Positions 17,027 to 26,952 are shown, counted from the first letter of the stretch. The stretch is DNA of 64,000 nt from DASSFG01 sp035547915 (GCA_035547915.1 DASZTS010000023.1:124001-188000); one strand, 5' to 3'. Notes: generated from the sequence alone by a model not told the origin. Numbers and translations: made by a program.

Positions 17027-20000
17027 CTATTCCTGCGATTTTTCGTCTTCGGCGTCTTCCTGCTGCTTGAGATTCCAGAACTGCTTGAGGTCGCCGAAGG
17101 TGCGTAGCGGCGCCTTGCCCTCGATCATGGCCTGGGTGAGCGGCGTTTGCGGACGCGGTTTCTTTTGCGGCTTCGGCTTGGGGGGAGGCGCCTTGTCGGG
17201 CGCTGCTTTGATCGGCGGCCGTGAAGGCCGACCGCGCGGCCTCTGATGCGCGGGCGGTTTGCGTTGCCCGGCCCCTCCCTGGTTGCCAGCCTGCGAAGGC
17301 GGCCGAGATGGTCTGGGACCCTGCGTCTCGCTACGACGCGGCTCGGGCTGCCGCCGCGTTCCCGGCTTGATCATCGTCAGCGATACCCGGCGGCGCTCCT
17401 TATCGGCTTCGAGCACCCACACGTGGACGATGTCGCCCACGGCCACGACTTCATGCGGATCCTGAACGTAGCGGTTGGCCAACTGGCTGATGTGGACGAG
17501 CCCGCTGTCCTTCAAGCCGATGTCGATGAAGGCACCGAAATCGACTACGTTCAACACGGTGCCGGCCAATTCCATGCCGGGCGTGAGGTCGTCGATCTTC
17601 AAAATGCCGCGCTTGAAGATCGGTTGCGGCAGCGACTCGCGCGGGTCGCGTCCCGGCCGGGTGAGCTGTGAGACGATGTCGCTGAGCGTCAGCGTACCGA
17701 CGTTGAGCTGCCCGGCCAGTTCCTCCAGCGGCACCTTCGCCAACCGCTCCGCCAACGCCGACGCGCTTTCCTTCTCCTTCAGATCGTCGACCTTGGCGTC
17801 CAGCTTTTGCAGAATCTGTTCGGCGACCTGGTAGCTCTCCGGGTGGATCCAGGTGGCGTCGAGGGCGTTCTCTCCGGCCGAGATTTTCAAGAAGCCGGCC
17901 GCCTGCACGAACGTCGCCTCGCCGAATCCCTGAATCGACTTCAACTCATCGCGGCTCTTGAAAGGCCCGTTGGCGATGCGATAGTCGTACACGCGCCGCG
18001 CCGTGAGCTGATTCAGACCCGACACGTAGCGCAGCAAGGCGGGGCTGGCCGTGTTCAAATCGACGCCCACGTAATTCACACATGACGCCACGACCGCATC
18101 GAGCGAATCGCGGAGGTGCTTGGCCTTGATGTCGTGTTGGTACATGCCCACGCCGATGTTGGGCGGGTCGATTTTGACCAGTTCGCTGAGCGGATCCTGC
18201 AAACGCCGTCCGATGGAAACGGCCCCGCGCGCGGTGGCGTCGAACTTCGGCAGTTCTTCGCGTCCCAGACGACTGGTGGAGTACACGCTGGCCCCCGCTT
18301 CGTTAACCACGACGTAGGCCAGGCTCAGTTCGGACAGGTCGGTGGCGATCAGATTGCTCACCCACTGTTCGGCCGCGCGGCAGCCGGTACCGTTGCCGAT
18401 CGTCACGACGGTCAACTCGTGGGTGCGTACCATCTCGGCCGCCTTGCGCTTTCCCTCCGCGCGACGCTCCTCCGATCCGACGATATGGGCCACCCCGTGC
18501 GCCAGTACGTTGCCGAACTGGTCGAGCGCCACGAGCTTGCAACCGCTCTTGAAACCGGGGTCGACGGCCAGCACCCGCGCTTCGCGCACGGGAGGTTGCA
18601 AAAGCAGGTTGCGAAGGTTGCGGGCAAACACCTCGACGGCGTGTGCTTCGGCCCAGTCGGTCAGCTCGCGCCGCACCTCGCGCTCGAGGCTCGGCAGGAT
18701 CAAGCGGGCCAGCGCATCTTGACCGCAGCCGCGCAAGAAATCGGCATGCGGGTGGCCGGGCGGAATGAGCATCTCGTCGACAAGCTGGCGCATCGCGTCG
18801 AGATCGGCGTCGATGCGCACGCGCAGCGCCTTGGCCCGCTCGCCACGGTTGATCGCCAGCACGCGATGCGGCGGTACCTTGCCGATCGCTTCGCTGTATT
18901 GGAAGTAATCGCGAAACGCCTTGTCGTCGTCCTTGTCCTTACCGGGCTTGGCCTTGGTCTTCTTCGCCGCCTTCTGCGGCTTGGGTGGTCTGGCGCCGGC
19001 AGGCTTGCTCGACGGCGCCGCGCCGGTGGGCGCTTCAGCAGCGACTCCGGTAGTCCCCGCGACGGCTACCGGCTCATCTACCGGACCGATTTCGTGGGCT
19101 GCTGGCGAGCCGTTCACCCCTTCTGTAACAATCGGTCCAGTCACACCGTCGGAAGCGCCGGACTGGCTTACCGCTTCTGGCGGCGACAGTTTCACCGGTG
19201 GGTCGAGTACGGCAACAGGCGCCTCGTCGATCGTGAGCGTTTCCGTTGAAACAGAGGCCTCGTCGTGTGTCGCATCACATGCCGCCGCCACTTCCTCTTC
19301 GTGACTCGCTGTCGCATCGGGCGCCGGTTCGTGAGGCGTTGCCTCATGAGTCGCGGCCTCATGATCTACCACCTCGGCGGCAGGCTCAGCGGTCGCCTCG
19401 GCCGGTGCGGCTTGCGCGGCCGCGTCGTCGTCCTCGTCCGGAAAGAGAGGCAAGAATTCCTTGGTCCCCTTGTCGGCGGTACGCTTGGCCGCCGGTGCTT
19501 CTACGGGTGCCGCGGCGTCGGCGGTCGGCTTCGGTTTGTCTTTCGCTTCGCTCTCGGCCCGCGTCGAGACCAGTTTTCCGCTGCGCTCGAAGATGGCTCG
19601 CAGCTTGCCGCGCAGATCGGCTCGCTCGCTGAACCACTCAGCCAGTATGTGACCGGCCCCCAAGAGGGCATCCGCGGCCGTCGCCACCTTGCGGTCGACG
19701 CTAATGAAGTCGCCGGCCCGAGCGTCAAGGTCAGCACAGGTCGGGTTGGCGTGCAAGATCTCGTCGGCCAGCGGTTCCAAACCGCGGTCGCGCGCCAGAG
19801 TGGCCAGCGTCTGCTTCTTGGGCTTGTACGGCAGATAGAGATCTTCGAGCCGCCGACTGCTGTCTGCCGCTTCGATCGCCGCCGCCAGTTCGGGCGTGAG
19901 CTTGCCTTGCGAGTCGATCGACCGCAGGATCGTCTGCTTGCGTTCGGCCAGCAGCCGCAGCTTGAGCACGCGCGATTGCACCTGCCGGATCTGCTCCTCA

Positions 20001-20152
20001 TCCATGCCACCGGTCTGATCCTTGCGGTAGCGCGTGATGAACGGCACGGTGTTGCCGGCATCGAGCAGATCGACCACCGTTTGCACACGGGTGGCGGCCA
20101 GACCAAGTGCTTGAGAGACCTGCGCCAGGTCGATCGCAGTCGTACTCGCCAT
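17027..20152 (-). CDS. tex: Tex-family S1 RNA-binding protein with a large internal insertion
   Basis: The 1041-residue protein contains the Tex N-terminal helical domain (about 1-200), a YqgF-like RNase-H fold beginning VLAVDPGFKSGCK, helix-hairpin-helix repeats ('FKSRDELKSIQGFGEATFVQAAGFL') and an S1 domain (LAGTVLNVVDFGAFIDIG). Tex proteins are about 750-800 residues; the excess comes from an acidic Ala/Glu/His/Pro-rich insert at about 203-410, inside the N-terminal domain, and a basic Pro/Arg/Lys-rich tail after the S1 domain. I start at ATG 20152 (MASTTAIDL) where family similarity begins; the frame is open to 20257. Tex proteins associate with RNA polymerase and nucleic acid. The upstream 280 bases to the Uma2 gene hold nothing I can identify. 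Confidence 0.9.
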   Translation of the reverse strand: MASTTAIDLAQVSQALGLAATRVQTVVDLLDAGNTVPFITRYRKDQTGGMDEEQIRQVQSRVLKLRLLAERKQTILRSIDSQGKLTPELAAAIEAADSSRRLEDLYLPYKPKKQTLATLARDRGLEPLADEILHANPTCADLDARAGDFISVDRKVATAADALLGAGHILAEWFSERADLRGKLRAIFERSGKLVSTRAESEAKDKPKPTADAAAPVEAPAAKRTADKGTKEFLPLFPDEDDDAAAQAAPAEATAEPAAEVVDHEAATHEATPHEPAPDATASHEEEVAAACDATHDEASVSTETLTIDEAPVAVLDPPVKLSPPEAVSQSGASDGVTGPIVTEGVNGSPAAHEIGPVDEPVAVAGTTGVAAEAPTGAAPSSKPAGARPPKPQKAAKKTKAKPGKDKDDDKAFRDYFQYSEAIGKVPPHRVLAINRGERAKALRVRIDADLDAMRQLVDEMLIPPGHPHADFLRGCGQDALARLILPSLEREVRRELTDWAEAHAVEVFARNLRNLLLQPPVREARVLAVDPGFKSGCKLVALDQFGNVLAHGVAHIVGSEERRAEGKRKAAEMVRTHELTVVTIGNGTGCRAAEQWVSNLIATDLSELSLAYVVVNEAGASVYSTSRLGREELPKFDATARGAVSIGRRLQDPLSELVKIDPPNIGVGMYQHDIKAKHLRDSLDAVVASCVNYVGVDLNTASPALLRYVSGLNQLTARRVYDYRIANGPFKSRDELKSIQGFGEATFVQAAGFLKISAGENALDATWIHPESYQVAEQILQKLDAKVDDLKEKESASALAERLAKVPLEELAGQLNVGTLTLSDIVSQLTRPGRDPRESLPQPIFKRGILKIDDLTPGMELAGTVLNVVDFGAFIDIGLKDSGLVHISQLANRYVQDPHEVVAVGDIVHVWVLEADKERRRVSLTMIKPGTRRQPEPRRSETQGPRPSRPPSQAGNQGGAGQRKPPAHQRPRGRPSRPPIKAAPDKAPPPKPKPQKKPRPQTPLTQAMIEGKAPLRTFGDLKQFWNLKQQEDAEDEKSQE

Positions 20153-20432
20153 AAAGGCTATGAGAAGGGTTGCTCGGTCCTGAGCCGCAAGAGCTGTCGC
20201 GTCGGTATTTAAGAGTCTATCCGTGAAACCGTGGGTCTCCGCCCACCGTACCTGCACCGATTAGGGGTTGCTGCTCATCGTCGGATAGGCAAACAGTCGT
20301 TTCGCCAATCTAGGGAGTCGTTGCGCGACTGTCAACCTAATGGCCACCTTTGGCGACGAAGGGCTTACGCTGTACGCCCACTCGACGCTTCGTACCAACG
20401 GCCGCATCGTTGGCGCACCGTCGTCGGGCAAT

Positions 20433-21146
20433 CTATGGTTTCGCGCGCTTCTTGATCGCGGCTACAAAGTCTGCGTGCTCCGCAGAGTCGATGCCCCGTT
20501 GCAGCACGACCAGGACGTGCGGCAGGTCGCCCCGCAGCAGTGCGGCGCAATCGAGCCACAGTCCCGGGAAGATCGCGCTCTTGGCGATGCCGGTGTTGTC
20601 CCTAACCATCGGCACATATCTCCCTTCTTCGAGACGGAACCAGTCGATCTCATTGTCCTGCGTCCGCCACACCAAGTACTCACGAACGCCTTCACGCTGA
20701 TAGACGCGCAGCTTGGCGTGCAAGTCGTAGCTGACGCTCGACGTCGCAATCTCGGCGATAAACTCCGGCGCTCCTGCGAGGTAGTCTTCGTCGTCGACGC
20801 GCGACTGTCCACCCGCCCCCGCCTCGACGGCCAGGAGCAGGTCGGGTTGCGGTTCGTTGAGCTCGTCGAAACGGACCGTGGCGTTGTCCGCGGCATGCAG
20901 CCCGGCTGTTTGGGTGAGATAGTTGCCGATCCAGGTTGCCAACCAAAGATGTGGTCGGCCATGACGCAAGGATACGGGCGACGGCATGTACACGACTCCT
21001 TCGATCAGCTCGGCCTTCTTCAAGCCGGGCATCGCCCGGTAACGGCGCTCGAATTCGGCGCGCGTCAGATGATCGCCCATCTCGAGCGGCGGAATGCCGT
21101 CCGGTGACGAGGGCGACGGTGTGGCGCCTGTGGTAGCAATCGCCAT
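20433..21146 (-). CDS. Uma2-family (DUF820) PD-(D/E)xK nuclease-like protein
   Basis: The 237-residue protein belongs to the Uma2/DUF820 family, a PD-(D/E)xK superfamily lineage expanded in cyanobacteria and planctomycetes. The core is recognisable: QPDLLLAVE supplies the PD, PEFIAEIATSSVSYDL supplies the acidic residue, and AKLRVYQREGVREYLVW supplies the Lys-containing helix and the family's GVREYLVW strand. No cognate methylase or toxin partner is nearby and the family's cellular role is unsettled. The first 25 residues are Pro/Ser-rich and precede the usual 'MGDHLTRAEFERRY' start, so an internal ATG at 21080 is a possible alternative start. Confidence 0.88.
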   Translation of the reverse strand: MAIATTGATPSPSSPDGIPPLEMGDHLTRAEFERRYRAMPGLKKAELIEGVVYMPSPVSLRHGRPHLWLATWIGNYLTQTAGLHAADNATVRFDELNEPQPDLLLAVEAGAGGQSRVDDEDYLAGAPEFIAEIATSSVSYDLHAKLRVYQREGVREYLVWRTQDNEIDWFRLEEGRYVPMVRDNTGIAKSAIFPGLWLDCAALLRGDLPHVLVVLQRGIDSAEHADFVAAIKKRAKP

Positions 21147-21305
21147 GGTCCACTCCGGATTTGCCGGCTCAGTCTCCTGTCAGCGTCTCAGCGTATCCAT
21201 CCGACAACCCACCTCGCGAAGCGAATGGTCACGGGCGCCGCCTGGGTTCGGATCGACTCTAAGAATTATATGCCGGCCCGACGGTCGGACGCGAGCGAGA
21301 ACAGC

Positions 21306-23996
21306 CTACCAACCGAGACAGCAGGCCGGTTCGGGCGCACCGGAATAGAAGAGCGACTGCAAATCGATGGGTACTTCCGGACCGTCGCCGCGTCGGTAGA
21401 CGAGACGACCATCGACCGCCACGGCGGTGACGTGCGTGGCGTACTCGAAGGGATCGCCGTCGTAGAGCACGAGATCGGCCGTCTTGCCCGCTTCGAGCGT
21501 GCCGAAGCGATCGTCGATCTCCAATATCTTGGCCGCGTCGAGCGTGACGGCGCGCAAGGCACGATCGAAACCGAGGCCGTGTACCATCGCCATGGCCGCC
21601 TCATACCGCACCACGCGCGTCTTGGGCACATAGTTCTCGGCCCCGCTGCACACGGCGGTCAGTAGTCCGCGGTCGGCCAACTCGGCGGCGTTCCCCAGAT
21701 AACTATGGTAGGTCTCCGGGCTGCCGACTCGCTGCATGGTGGGATGGACGATCACCGGCAGCTTGGCCGCGGCGAGCCGTTCGCCCATCAGATAACCTTC
21801 CGCGGCGAGCACCAGCCGGCTCTTGAGTTTGTATTCTTCCGTCACCCGCAGGGCGGTAACCAGGTCGTCGGAGCGCTGTGCTGCAAACAGGGCGGGCAAC
21901 TTCTGATCGAGCACCAGGCCCAGTGCCTCGTGCTTCAAGTGGCGATCGGGCTGCGAAGCTTCGTCCTTGGCCGCTTTGCGCTTGCGGGCATAATTCGCCG
22001 CTTCGCTCAGCGCGGCACGCAGCAGCGATGCCGTGCCCATACGCGTGCTCGGCTTGCGGTCGCCGTAGGCCTCTTTCGGCACCTCACCCAGATTGAAGAC
22101 CATCATCTGGGGAAAACGGACGGTCATCGCCTCGGCATTCGTTCCGTGCGTGCGAAACAGTCCGCTCTGGCCCGCGATCACGTTGTCGCGACCGGGACAG
22201 GCATGGATCACGGTCACGCCCTGTTGGAGCAAGAAACGCAGCAACGGCTCGGCCGGATGAAAGGCATCAAGCGCACGCAGATCGGCCTGGTTGGGGTCGG
22301 TCGTTTCGCTGGCGTCCTGATCGGCCGGGATGTTGTAGGCGCCGCTCAACGGCACGATGCTGAAGGCGTCGATCAGCCCCGGCGTGACCGCGGCGGCCGT
22401 CACCACCGGCACGTCCGCCGGCAGTTCGAATCCTTCCCGCGGACCGGCGTACACGATCTTCCCCTCGCGGACGTGAACCGCGCCGGCCGTGATCGGTTCC
22501 TTGGCCACCGTGTGCAGCCGTCCGGCCAGTACTACGAATTCTTTGACATCGGCGTCGGCCGGCTTGGCATCTTCCGGAAGTTTGGGGGCGTCGGCCTCGG
22601 GCTGCCGCTCGACGAGCGGCCTGGTCTTCGGCCGTTGCGAGCGTTCGGCCAAGGCGAATCCACCGGTCTGGTAGAGTCGTTCACGCTCGTCGTCGAGGTC
22701 GAACACGCGCCGCCCGTCGATATACGTTTGCAACACCCGCGTATAGACGCTGAAGGGCTCGCCGCTGAGTACGACGAAGTCGGCGTCTTTGCCTTTCTCC
22801 AACGAACCGAGCCGGTCGTCGACGCGCAGGGCCTGTGCTGGATAGAGCGTGACGGCCTTGAGCGCCGTTTGTTCGTCGAGACCTCCGCGCACGGTAATGG
22901 CCGCGGTGCGCAACAGAAAGCGGCTCTCGGTCACCGGATCGTCGGTGTTGACGTGTACCTTGACGCCCGCCTTGGTGAGCCGGGCCGCGGTCGCTTCGAG
23001 CATCTCGACCACTTCCGCTTTGCCGCCCGGACTGTCGGGCAGCGTGAGCGAGACGGGCACCTTACGCTTCGCCAATTCCTCGATCACCTTGTACGATTCG
23101 GTACCGTGCTGCAGCACCAGGTCGAAACCGAATTCGTCGGCCAGCCGGAGCACGCTCAGAATGTCATCGGAGCGATGGCTATGGAAATGAACCGTGCGTT
23201 TCTTGCCCATCGCTTCGACGAGCGGTTCCAGCGCCAGATCGATGTCGGGCGCCGAGGCATCTTCGCCCGCGGCCAATTTCTTGCGATAGGCGTCCCACTT
23301 ACGCTGATAGTCGCGGGCCTTCAAGAACTCGGTCCGCTGTAGCGCGGCGATTTTCATGCGCGTGGCCGGGGCCTGCTTCCGTCCGCCGTAGGCCCGCTTG
23401 GGATTTTCGCCATTGGCCATCTTCAATCCGCCCGGCAGGTTCGGCGAGACCATGGTCATCTGCTCGACGGTGTGCCCGCGGAGCTTTACGTAGAGTGTCT
23501 GCCCGCCGATCACGTTGGCGCTGCCCGGCATGATGTTGGCCGTGGTGATGCCGCCGGCCGTGGCCATGCGAATACCGGGATCGAACGGGTTGATGGCGTC
23601 GAGTGCCCGCACGGCACTTTGCACCGGGCCGGTCGCCTCGTTGCCGTCGCTGTTGGCCGCGACCTCGGGCCGCGAGTAGACCCCCAGGTGCGAGTGCGAA
23701 TCGACCAACCCCGGAATGACTACCTTGCCGGCCAGGTCGACGCGCTGCGCGTCGGCGGGCACCGCCACCTGGTCGGCAGCACCGACCTCGAGGATCTTGC
23801 CGTCTTGCACCAGCAGGGTGCCGGACTGGAACGTCTGTCCGTTGGCCGTGTGGATGGTGGCGCCGGTGTATGCCGTCGGTTGGCCGGCATGCGCGAAAGC
23901 GGCGGCGCTTGCAACGGCGCACGCCAAGATTGGCAGAGTCATGGCGGGTAGCATCGGGCGGCGCTGCCCGACGCGGGCTGACGAAAACGGGGGCAT
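21306..23996 (-). CDS. Secreted protein with two amidohydrolase lobes, the second lacking metal ligands
   Basis: The 896-residue protein has a signal-peptide-like N-terminus (hydrophobic stretch about 20-36 ending AHAG) and two tandem amidohydrolase units. The first has VDSHSHLG (H101, H103), a HFHSHRSDD block and NTDDPVTES, a complete binuclear-type ligand set. The second keeps the scaffold (VTPGLIDAF, LEAGKTADLVLYDGDPF) but has DAFSIVPL where the HxH belongs and FAAQRSDD where the other lobe has FHSHRSDD. So one lobe is likely catalytic and the other structural. Substrates of this family (imidazolonepropionase/dihydroorotase-like) cannot be told from sequence. Alternative starts at ATG 23954 and 23942 would shorten the signal peptide. 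Confidence 0.85.
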   Translation of the reverse strand: MPPFSSARVGQRRPMLPAMTLPILACAVASAAAFAHAGQPTAYTGATIHTANGQTFQSGTLLVQDGKILEVGAADQVAVPADAQRVDLAGKVVIPGLVDSHSHLGVYSRPEVAANSDGNEATGPVQSAVRALDAINPFDPGIRMATAGGITTANIMPGSANVIGGQTLYVKLRGHTVEQMTMVSPNLPGGLKMANGENPKRAYGGRKQAPATRMKIAALQRTEFLKARDYQRKWDAYRKKLAAGEDASAPDIDLALEPLVEAMGKKRTVHFHSHRSDDILSVLRLADEFGFDLVLQHGTESYKVIEELAKRKVPVSLTLPDSPGGKAEVVEMLEATAARLTKAGVKVHVNTDDPVTESRFLLRTAAITVRGGLDEQTALKAVTLYPAQALRVDDRLGSLEKGKDADFVVLSGEPFSVYTRVLQTYIDGRRVFDLDDERERLYQTGGFALAERSQRPKTRPLVERQPEADAPKLPEDAKPADADVKEFVVLAGRLHTVAKEPITAGAVHVREGKIVYAGPREGFELPADVPVVTAAAVTPGLIDAFSIVPLSGAYNIPADQDASETTDPNQADLRALDAFHPAEPLLRFLLQQGVTVIHACPGRDNVIAGQSGLFRTHGTNAEAMTVRFPQMMVFNLGEVPKEAYGDRKPSTRMGTASLLRAALSEAANYARKRKAAKDEASQPDRHLKHEALGLVLDQKLPALFAAQRSDDLVTALRVTEEYKLKSRLVLAAEGYLMGERLAAAKLPVIVHPTMQRVGSPETYHSYLGNAAELADRGLLTAVCSGAENYVPKTRVVRYEAAMAMVHGLGFDRALRAVTLDAAKILEIDDRFGTLEAGKTADLVLYDGDPFEYATHVTAVAVDGRLVYRRGDGPEVPIDLQSLFYSGAPEPACCLGW

Positions 23997-24107
23997 GAGA
24001 GGATTCCGCGTAGTCTTGGGTGTTCGTCCGTGGAGAGTACGTGGAAGTATAGATCAGCAGGGCGCACGTTGCCCGCAGATTTTCCCACACAACCCACAAT
24101 CGGCGGG

Positions 24108-25160
24108 TCAGTCAACCGGTTCGACCGCGAACTTTCCGCGCGGCAGCCAGCGACAGAGCAGCACGCCGCCGAAGTAGAGAAACGTCAGCGGGATGGCCAT
24201 GAAGAAGATCGTGTAGGGATCGGCCGGCGTGAGGATGGCCGACAACACAAAGATCACCAGGATGGCAATGCGCCACCGCTCCAGGTAGGCCTGCACGTTG
24301 AAGATGCCGATCCTCTCCAAGAAGAGCATCACCAACGGCAACTGAAAGCTGATGCCGAAGCCGAGCGGCAGGAAGATGACGAAGCTCATCCATTCGCTGA
24401 TACGCGGGTCGATCTTGAATCCCAGCGAACCGCTGAGGTTGAACAAGAAACTGAGCACAGGCTGGAACACGAACAGATAGGCCATTCCCGCCCCTAGCAA
24501 GAACAGACCGATGCTGAACGGCAGGAAGATGTGGATGTATTTCTTCTCGTGCGGATAGAGCCCCGCCGCCACGAACGCCCAGACCTGGTAGAAGATCCAA
24601 GGGCTGGCCAGCACGATGCCGAACACCGAAGCCGCCTTGAACCAGATCATGAACCCCTCTTGCACGCTGAACACACTCGGGCTGATGCGTTCGTCGGCCG
24701 AGACGGGATGCCAGAAAAAAGCGGGGACGAGCTCGTCCGGTTCGATAACCTTTTCGGCCGTGTGGGCAGGGGGGACGTATTCTCGCAGGCGAGGTTCGTT
24801 CGTGGCCAGAGCATTGAGCACCTGCGTCACGTCGAGGTAGCGGATCTCGTATAAGAGTTGTTTTTTTCCGACGAGATATTTCACCTGTTTCTCTGTGTAC
24901 GGCACCGACAACCCGGCGGCCGTTCGCTCGTTCATCCAGGCGACGTACCGTTTCTCGGCTTCGGACATGTAAAAATCGCCCAAAGCCGCCACCAGCGGGC
25001 GTTCGATCAGGCGGACGATGTCGTTGCCGAAGTAGAGCCCGATCCCCACGCCGATCACCAGCCCGTACACCGCCCGGACCAGACACGTGCGCAGTTCGTC
25101 CAGGTGCTCCCCGAACGTCATCGTCGTGTCTTTGAAGAAGTCCTCGTCGCGCTTGAGCAT
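24108..25160 (-). CDS. tatC: Twin-arginine translocase subunit TatC with enlarged periplasmic loop
   Basis: The 350-residue membrane protein carries the TatC N-terminus (MTFGEHLDELRTCLVRA) with the Glu of the twin-arginine recognition site, six predicted membrane segments and the conserved block FRASPWIFYQVWAF-like 'LASPWIFYQVWAFVAAGLY'. Between the first and second segments is a polar insertion of about 130 residues ('YMSEAEKRYVAWMNERTAAG' onward), which makes the protein about 100 residues longer than E. coli TatC; planctomycete TatC proteins commonly look like this. ATG 25160 (MLKRDED) is chosen; an in-frame start at 25202 adds 14 residues. No tatA or tatB lies next to it. Confidence 0.93.
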   Translation of the reverse strand: MLKRDEDFFKDTTMTFGEHLDELRTCLVRAVYGLVIGVGIGLYFGNDIVRLIERPLVAALGDFYMSEAEKRYVAWMNERTAAGLSVPYTEKQVKYLVGKKQLLYEIRYLDVTQVLNALATNEPRLREYVPPAHTAEKVIEPDELVPAFFWHPVSADERISPSVFSVQEGFMIWFKAASVFGIVLASPWIFYQVWAFVAAGLYPHEKKYIHIFLPFSIGLFLLGAGMAYLFVFQPVLSFLFNLSGSLGFKIDPRISEWMSFVIFLPLGFGISFQLPLVMLFLERIGIFNVQAYLERWRIAILVIFVLSAILTPADPYTIFFMAIPLTFLYFGGVLLCRWLPRGKFAVEPVD

Positions 25161-25357
25161 CGCAGAGGTGCTAAATGGGGAGGGACGTAGGCGGGAGACC
25201 AAAATTCGATCTTAGCCGCCCCCGCGCCGTGCGGCAACCGAGACCGAGGACGTTTCGTGCGCACGACAAAGCGACAACCGCCCTCCAACACTTATCTGTC
25301 GTGCACCGGCGGCCAAGTGAACTTGCAAAACGTGTAAAATCGCGCATCATGCGGCGC

Positions 25358-26329
25358 ATGAGTTCACTCTATCCTTTGAGATTCGAACCGATCCTGCGTA
25401 GGTATCTGTGGGGCGGGCGGCGGCTGGGCGAAACGCTCGGCAAGCCGATCGGCGAGGGCGATGATTATGCCGAGAGCTGGGAAGTGTGCGACCGTGCCGG
25501 CGACCAGAGTCTGGTCGCCACCGGTCCGTTGCGCGGCAGGCCGCTCGGAGAACTGGTGCAAATGCGAGGCGCGGAACTTCTGGGCCGGCACGCGCCTCAG
25601 CCGCGGTTCCCGTTGTTGTTCAAGTTTCTCGACGCCCAAAAAACGCTGTCGGTCCAAGTCCACCCGCACGACGACCACGCGCAACTTCTCAGTCCACCCG
25701 ACCTCGGTAAGACCGAAGCCTGGGTCGTGCTCGAAGCCCAGCCGGGCAGTTTGATCTATGCGGGCCTGAAACGGGGTTTCGATCGTCCCGCGCTCGAGCG
25801 CGAGTTGGCCCGTGGCACGTGCGAGCTGTGCCTGCATCGCTTCGAACCGCGGCCGGGTGATTGTGTCTTTCTGCCCGCCGGCATGGTCCACGCCATCGGC
25901 GCGGGACTGCTGGTCGCCGAGATTCAGCAATCGAGCGACGTCACGTACCGCCTGTTCGATTGGAACCGTGTCGGCGCGGACGGCCGCCCGCGTCCACTGC
26001 ACATCGAACAGTCACTCGATGTGATCGACTTTGCGCGCGGCCCCGCCGTGCCCCAAACTCCTCATCGCGGTGAGCGGCCGCACGTCGAGCGGTTGGTCGA
26101 GTGCGAAAAGTTCGTGCTCGATCGCTGGACTTTCGAATCGAGCGAGGCGATGGGGGGCGATGAACGTTGCCACTTGATTGCGGTGCTCGACGGTGAGGTT
26201 GAGATAGCCGGCGACCCCGCGCAGGCTCCGTTGGGCAAGGGACATACGGCCTTGCTCCCCGCAGCAGTCGGGCGAACGGAGTTGCGCCCGCGCGGACGCA
26301 CGGTGTTGCTCGACGCGTATCTGCCCTGA
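25358..26329 (+). CDS. manA: Mannose-6-phosphate isomerase (type I, class I)
   Basis: The 323-residue cupin-type isomerase interconverts fructose-6-P and mannose-6-P for GDP-mannose and polysaccharide supply. Zinc-binding blocks are visible: LSVQVHPHDDHA, the GKTEAWVVL strand, and PAGMVHAIGAGLLVAEIQQSSDVTYRLFDW cut here to its parts (GMVHAIG and EIQQSSDVTYR). This compact form, without the extra fungal-type domain, is normal for bacteria. ATG 25358 is preferred; ATG 25349, three codons upstream, is equally possible because neither has a strong ribosome-binding site. It is divergent from tatC and convergent with phhB. Confidence 0.93.
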   Translation: MSSLYPLRFEPILRRYLWGGRRLGETLGKPIGEGDDYAESWEVCDRAGDQSLVATGPLRGRPLGELVQMRGAELLGRHAPQPRFPLLFKFLDAQKTLSVQVHPHDDHAQLLSPPDLGKTEAWVVLEAQPGSLIYAGLKRGFDRPALERELARGTCELCLHRFEPRPGDCVFLPAGMVHAIGAGLLVAEIQQSSDVTYRLFDWNRVGADGRPRPLHIEQSLDVIDFARGPAVPQTPHRGERPHVERLVECEKFVLDRWTFESSEAMGGDERCHLIAVLDGEVEIAGDPAQAPLGKGHTALLPAAVGRTELRPRGRTVLLDAYLP

Positions 26330-26385
26330 GGCGGCGACCCCGCAGACGTACCTGGCCCCCGTTGCTCGCCGTCCCTCTTGTCAGT

Positions 26386-26748
26386 TCACTTCTTCAACTC
26401 GACCGGCAAGCGATCGATCTTGGCCGCGAGAATGAAATCGTTCTCCGACAGGCCGCCGATGGCGTGCGTCCAGAGTTCGATGGCCACCTTGCGGTAGCTC
26501 TCCAGGTGCAAGTCGGGATGGTGTCCGTCCTCTTCGGCGACCGCGGCGATGCGGTTGAAGAAATCGATGGCGGCCATGAAGTTCTTGGCCGTCCATTCCT
26601 TACGGATCCGCTTCTGGTCGTCGGTCAGCCGCCAACCTTCGAGCTTGGTGAGCTGGCCTTGCGACTCCTCCAACCGATACGGTTCGACTCCCCCTTCGCA
26701 GGGCCGGCATTTCTTGTAGGCCAGTTGATCGGGTGTTTGAATAGCCAC
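26386..26748 (-). CDS. phhB: Pterin-4a-carbinolamine dehydratase
   Basis: The 120-residue protein dehydrates 4a-hydroxytetrahydrobiopterin to recycle the pterin cofactor. The catalytic core is clear: EEDGHHPDLHLESYRKVAIEL with its two His (split here as DGHHPDLHL and YRKVAIEL) and the closing WTHAIGGLSENDF. The start is GTG 26748, set by a strong GGAGG (26755-26759) six bases upstream. The open frame continues to 27237 but that part is antisense to rpmE and is not used. No phenylalanine hydroxylase gene is in the window. A second role as a transcription coactivator is known for the animal homologue only. Confidence 0.93.
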   Translation of the reverse strand: MAIQTPDQLAYKKCRPCEGGVEPYRLEESQGQLTKLEGWRLTDDQKRIRKEWTAKNFMAAIDFFNRIAAVAEEDGHHPDLHLESYRKVAIELWTHAIGGLSENDFILAAKIDRLPVELKK

Positions 26749-26952
26749 GGCAATCCTCCGATTTTCGGGACGTTTTGCCAGTAGCTGCCGATAAACCAGT
26801 AGTCTGCGCAGACGTTTGGTAGCGGGCGTTTTGCAGCTCTTGCCGCCCCCGGCAGCTATCAGTAGAATTGCGCGTTTCGCAAAAGTGTCAAGAGGTTGCA
26901 GTGGCCGGTCGCACGGGCGGCCGGTTTGCGCTAGTGACGAGGAGCAAGGGCC

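Noticed and set aside
21705..23342. A 545-codon plus-strand open frame
   Set aside because: Antisense to the double-lobed amidohydrolase gene, with no recognisable protein sequence.
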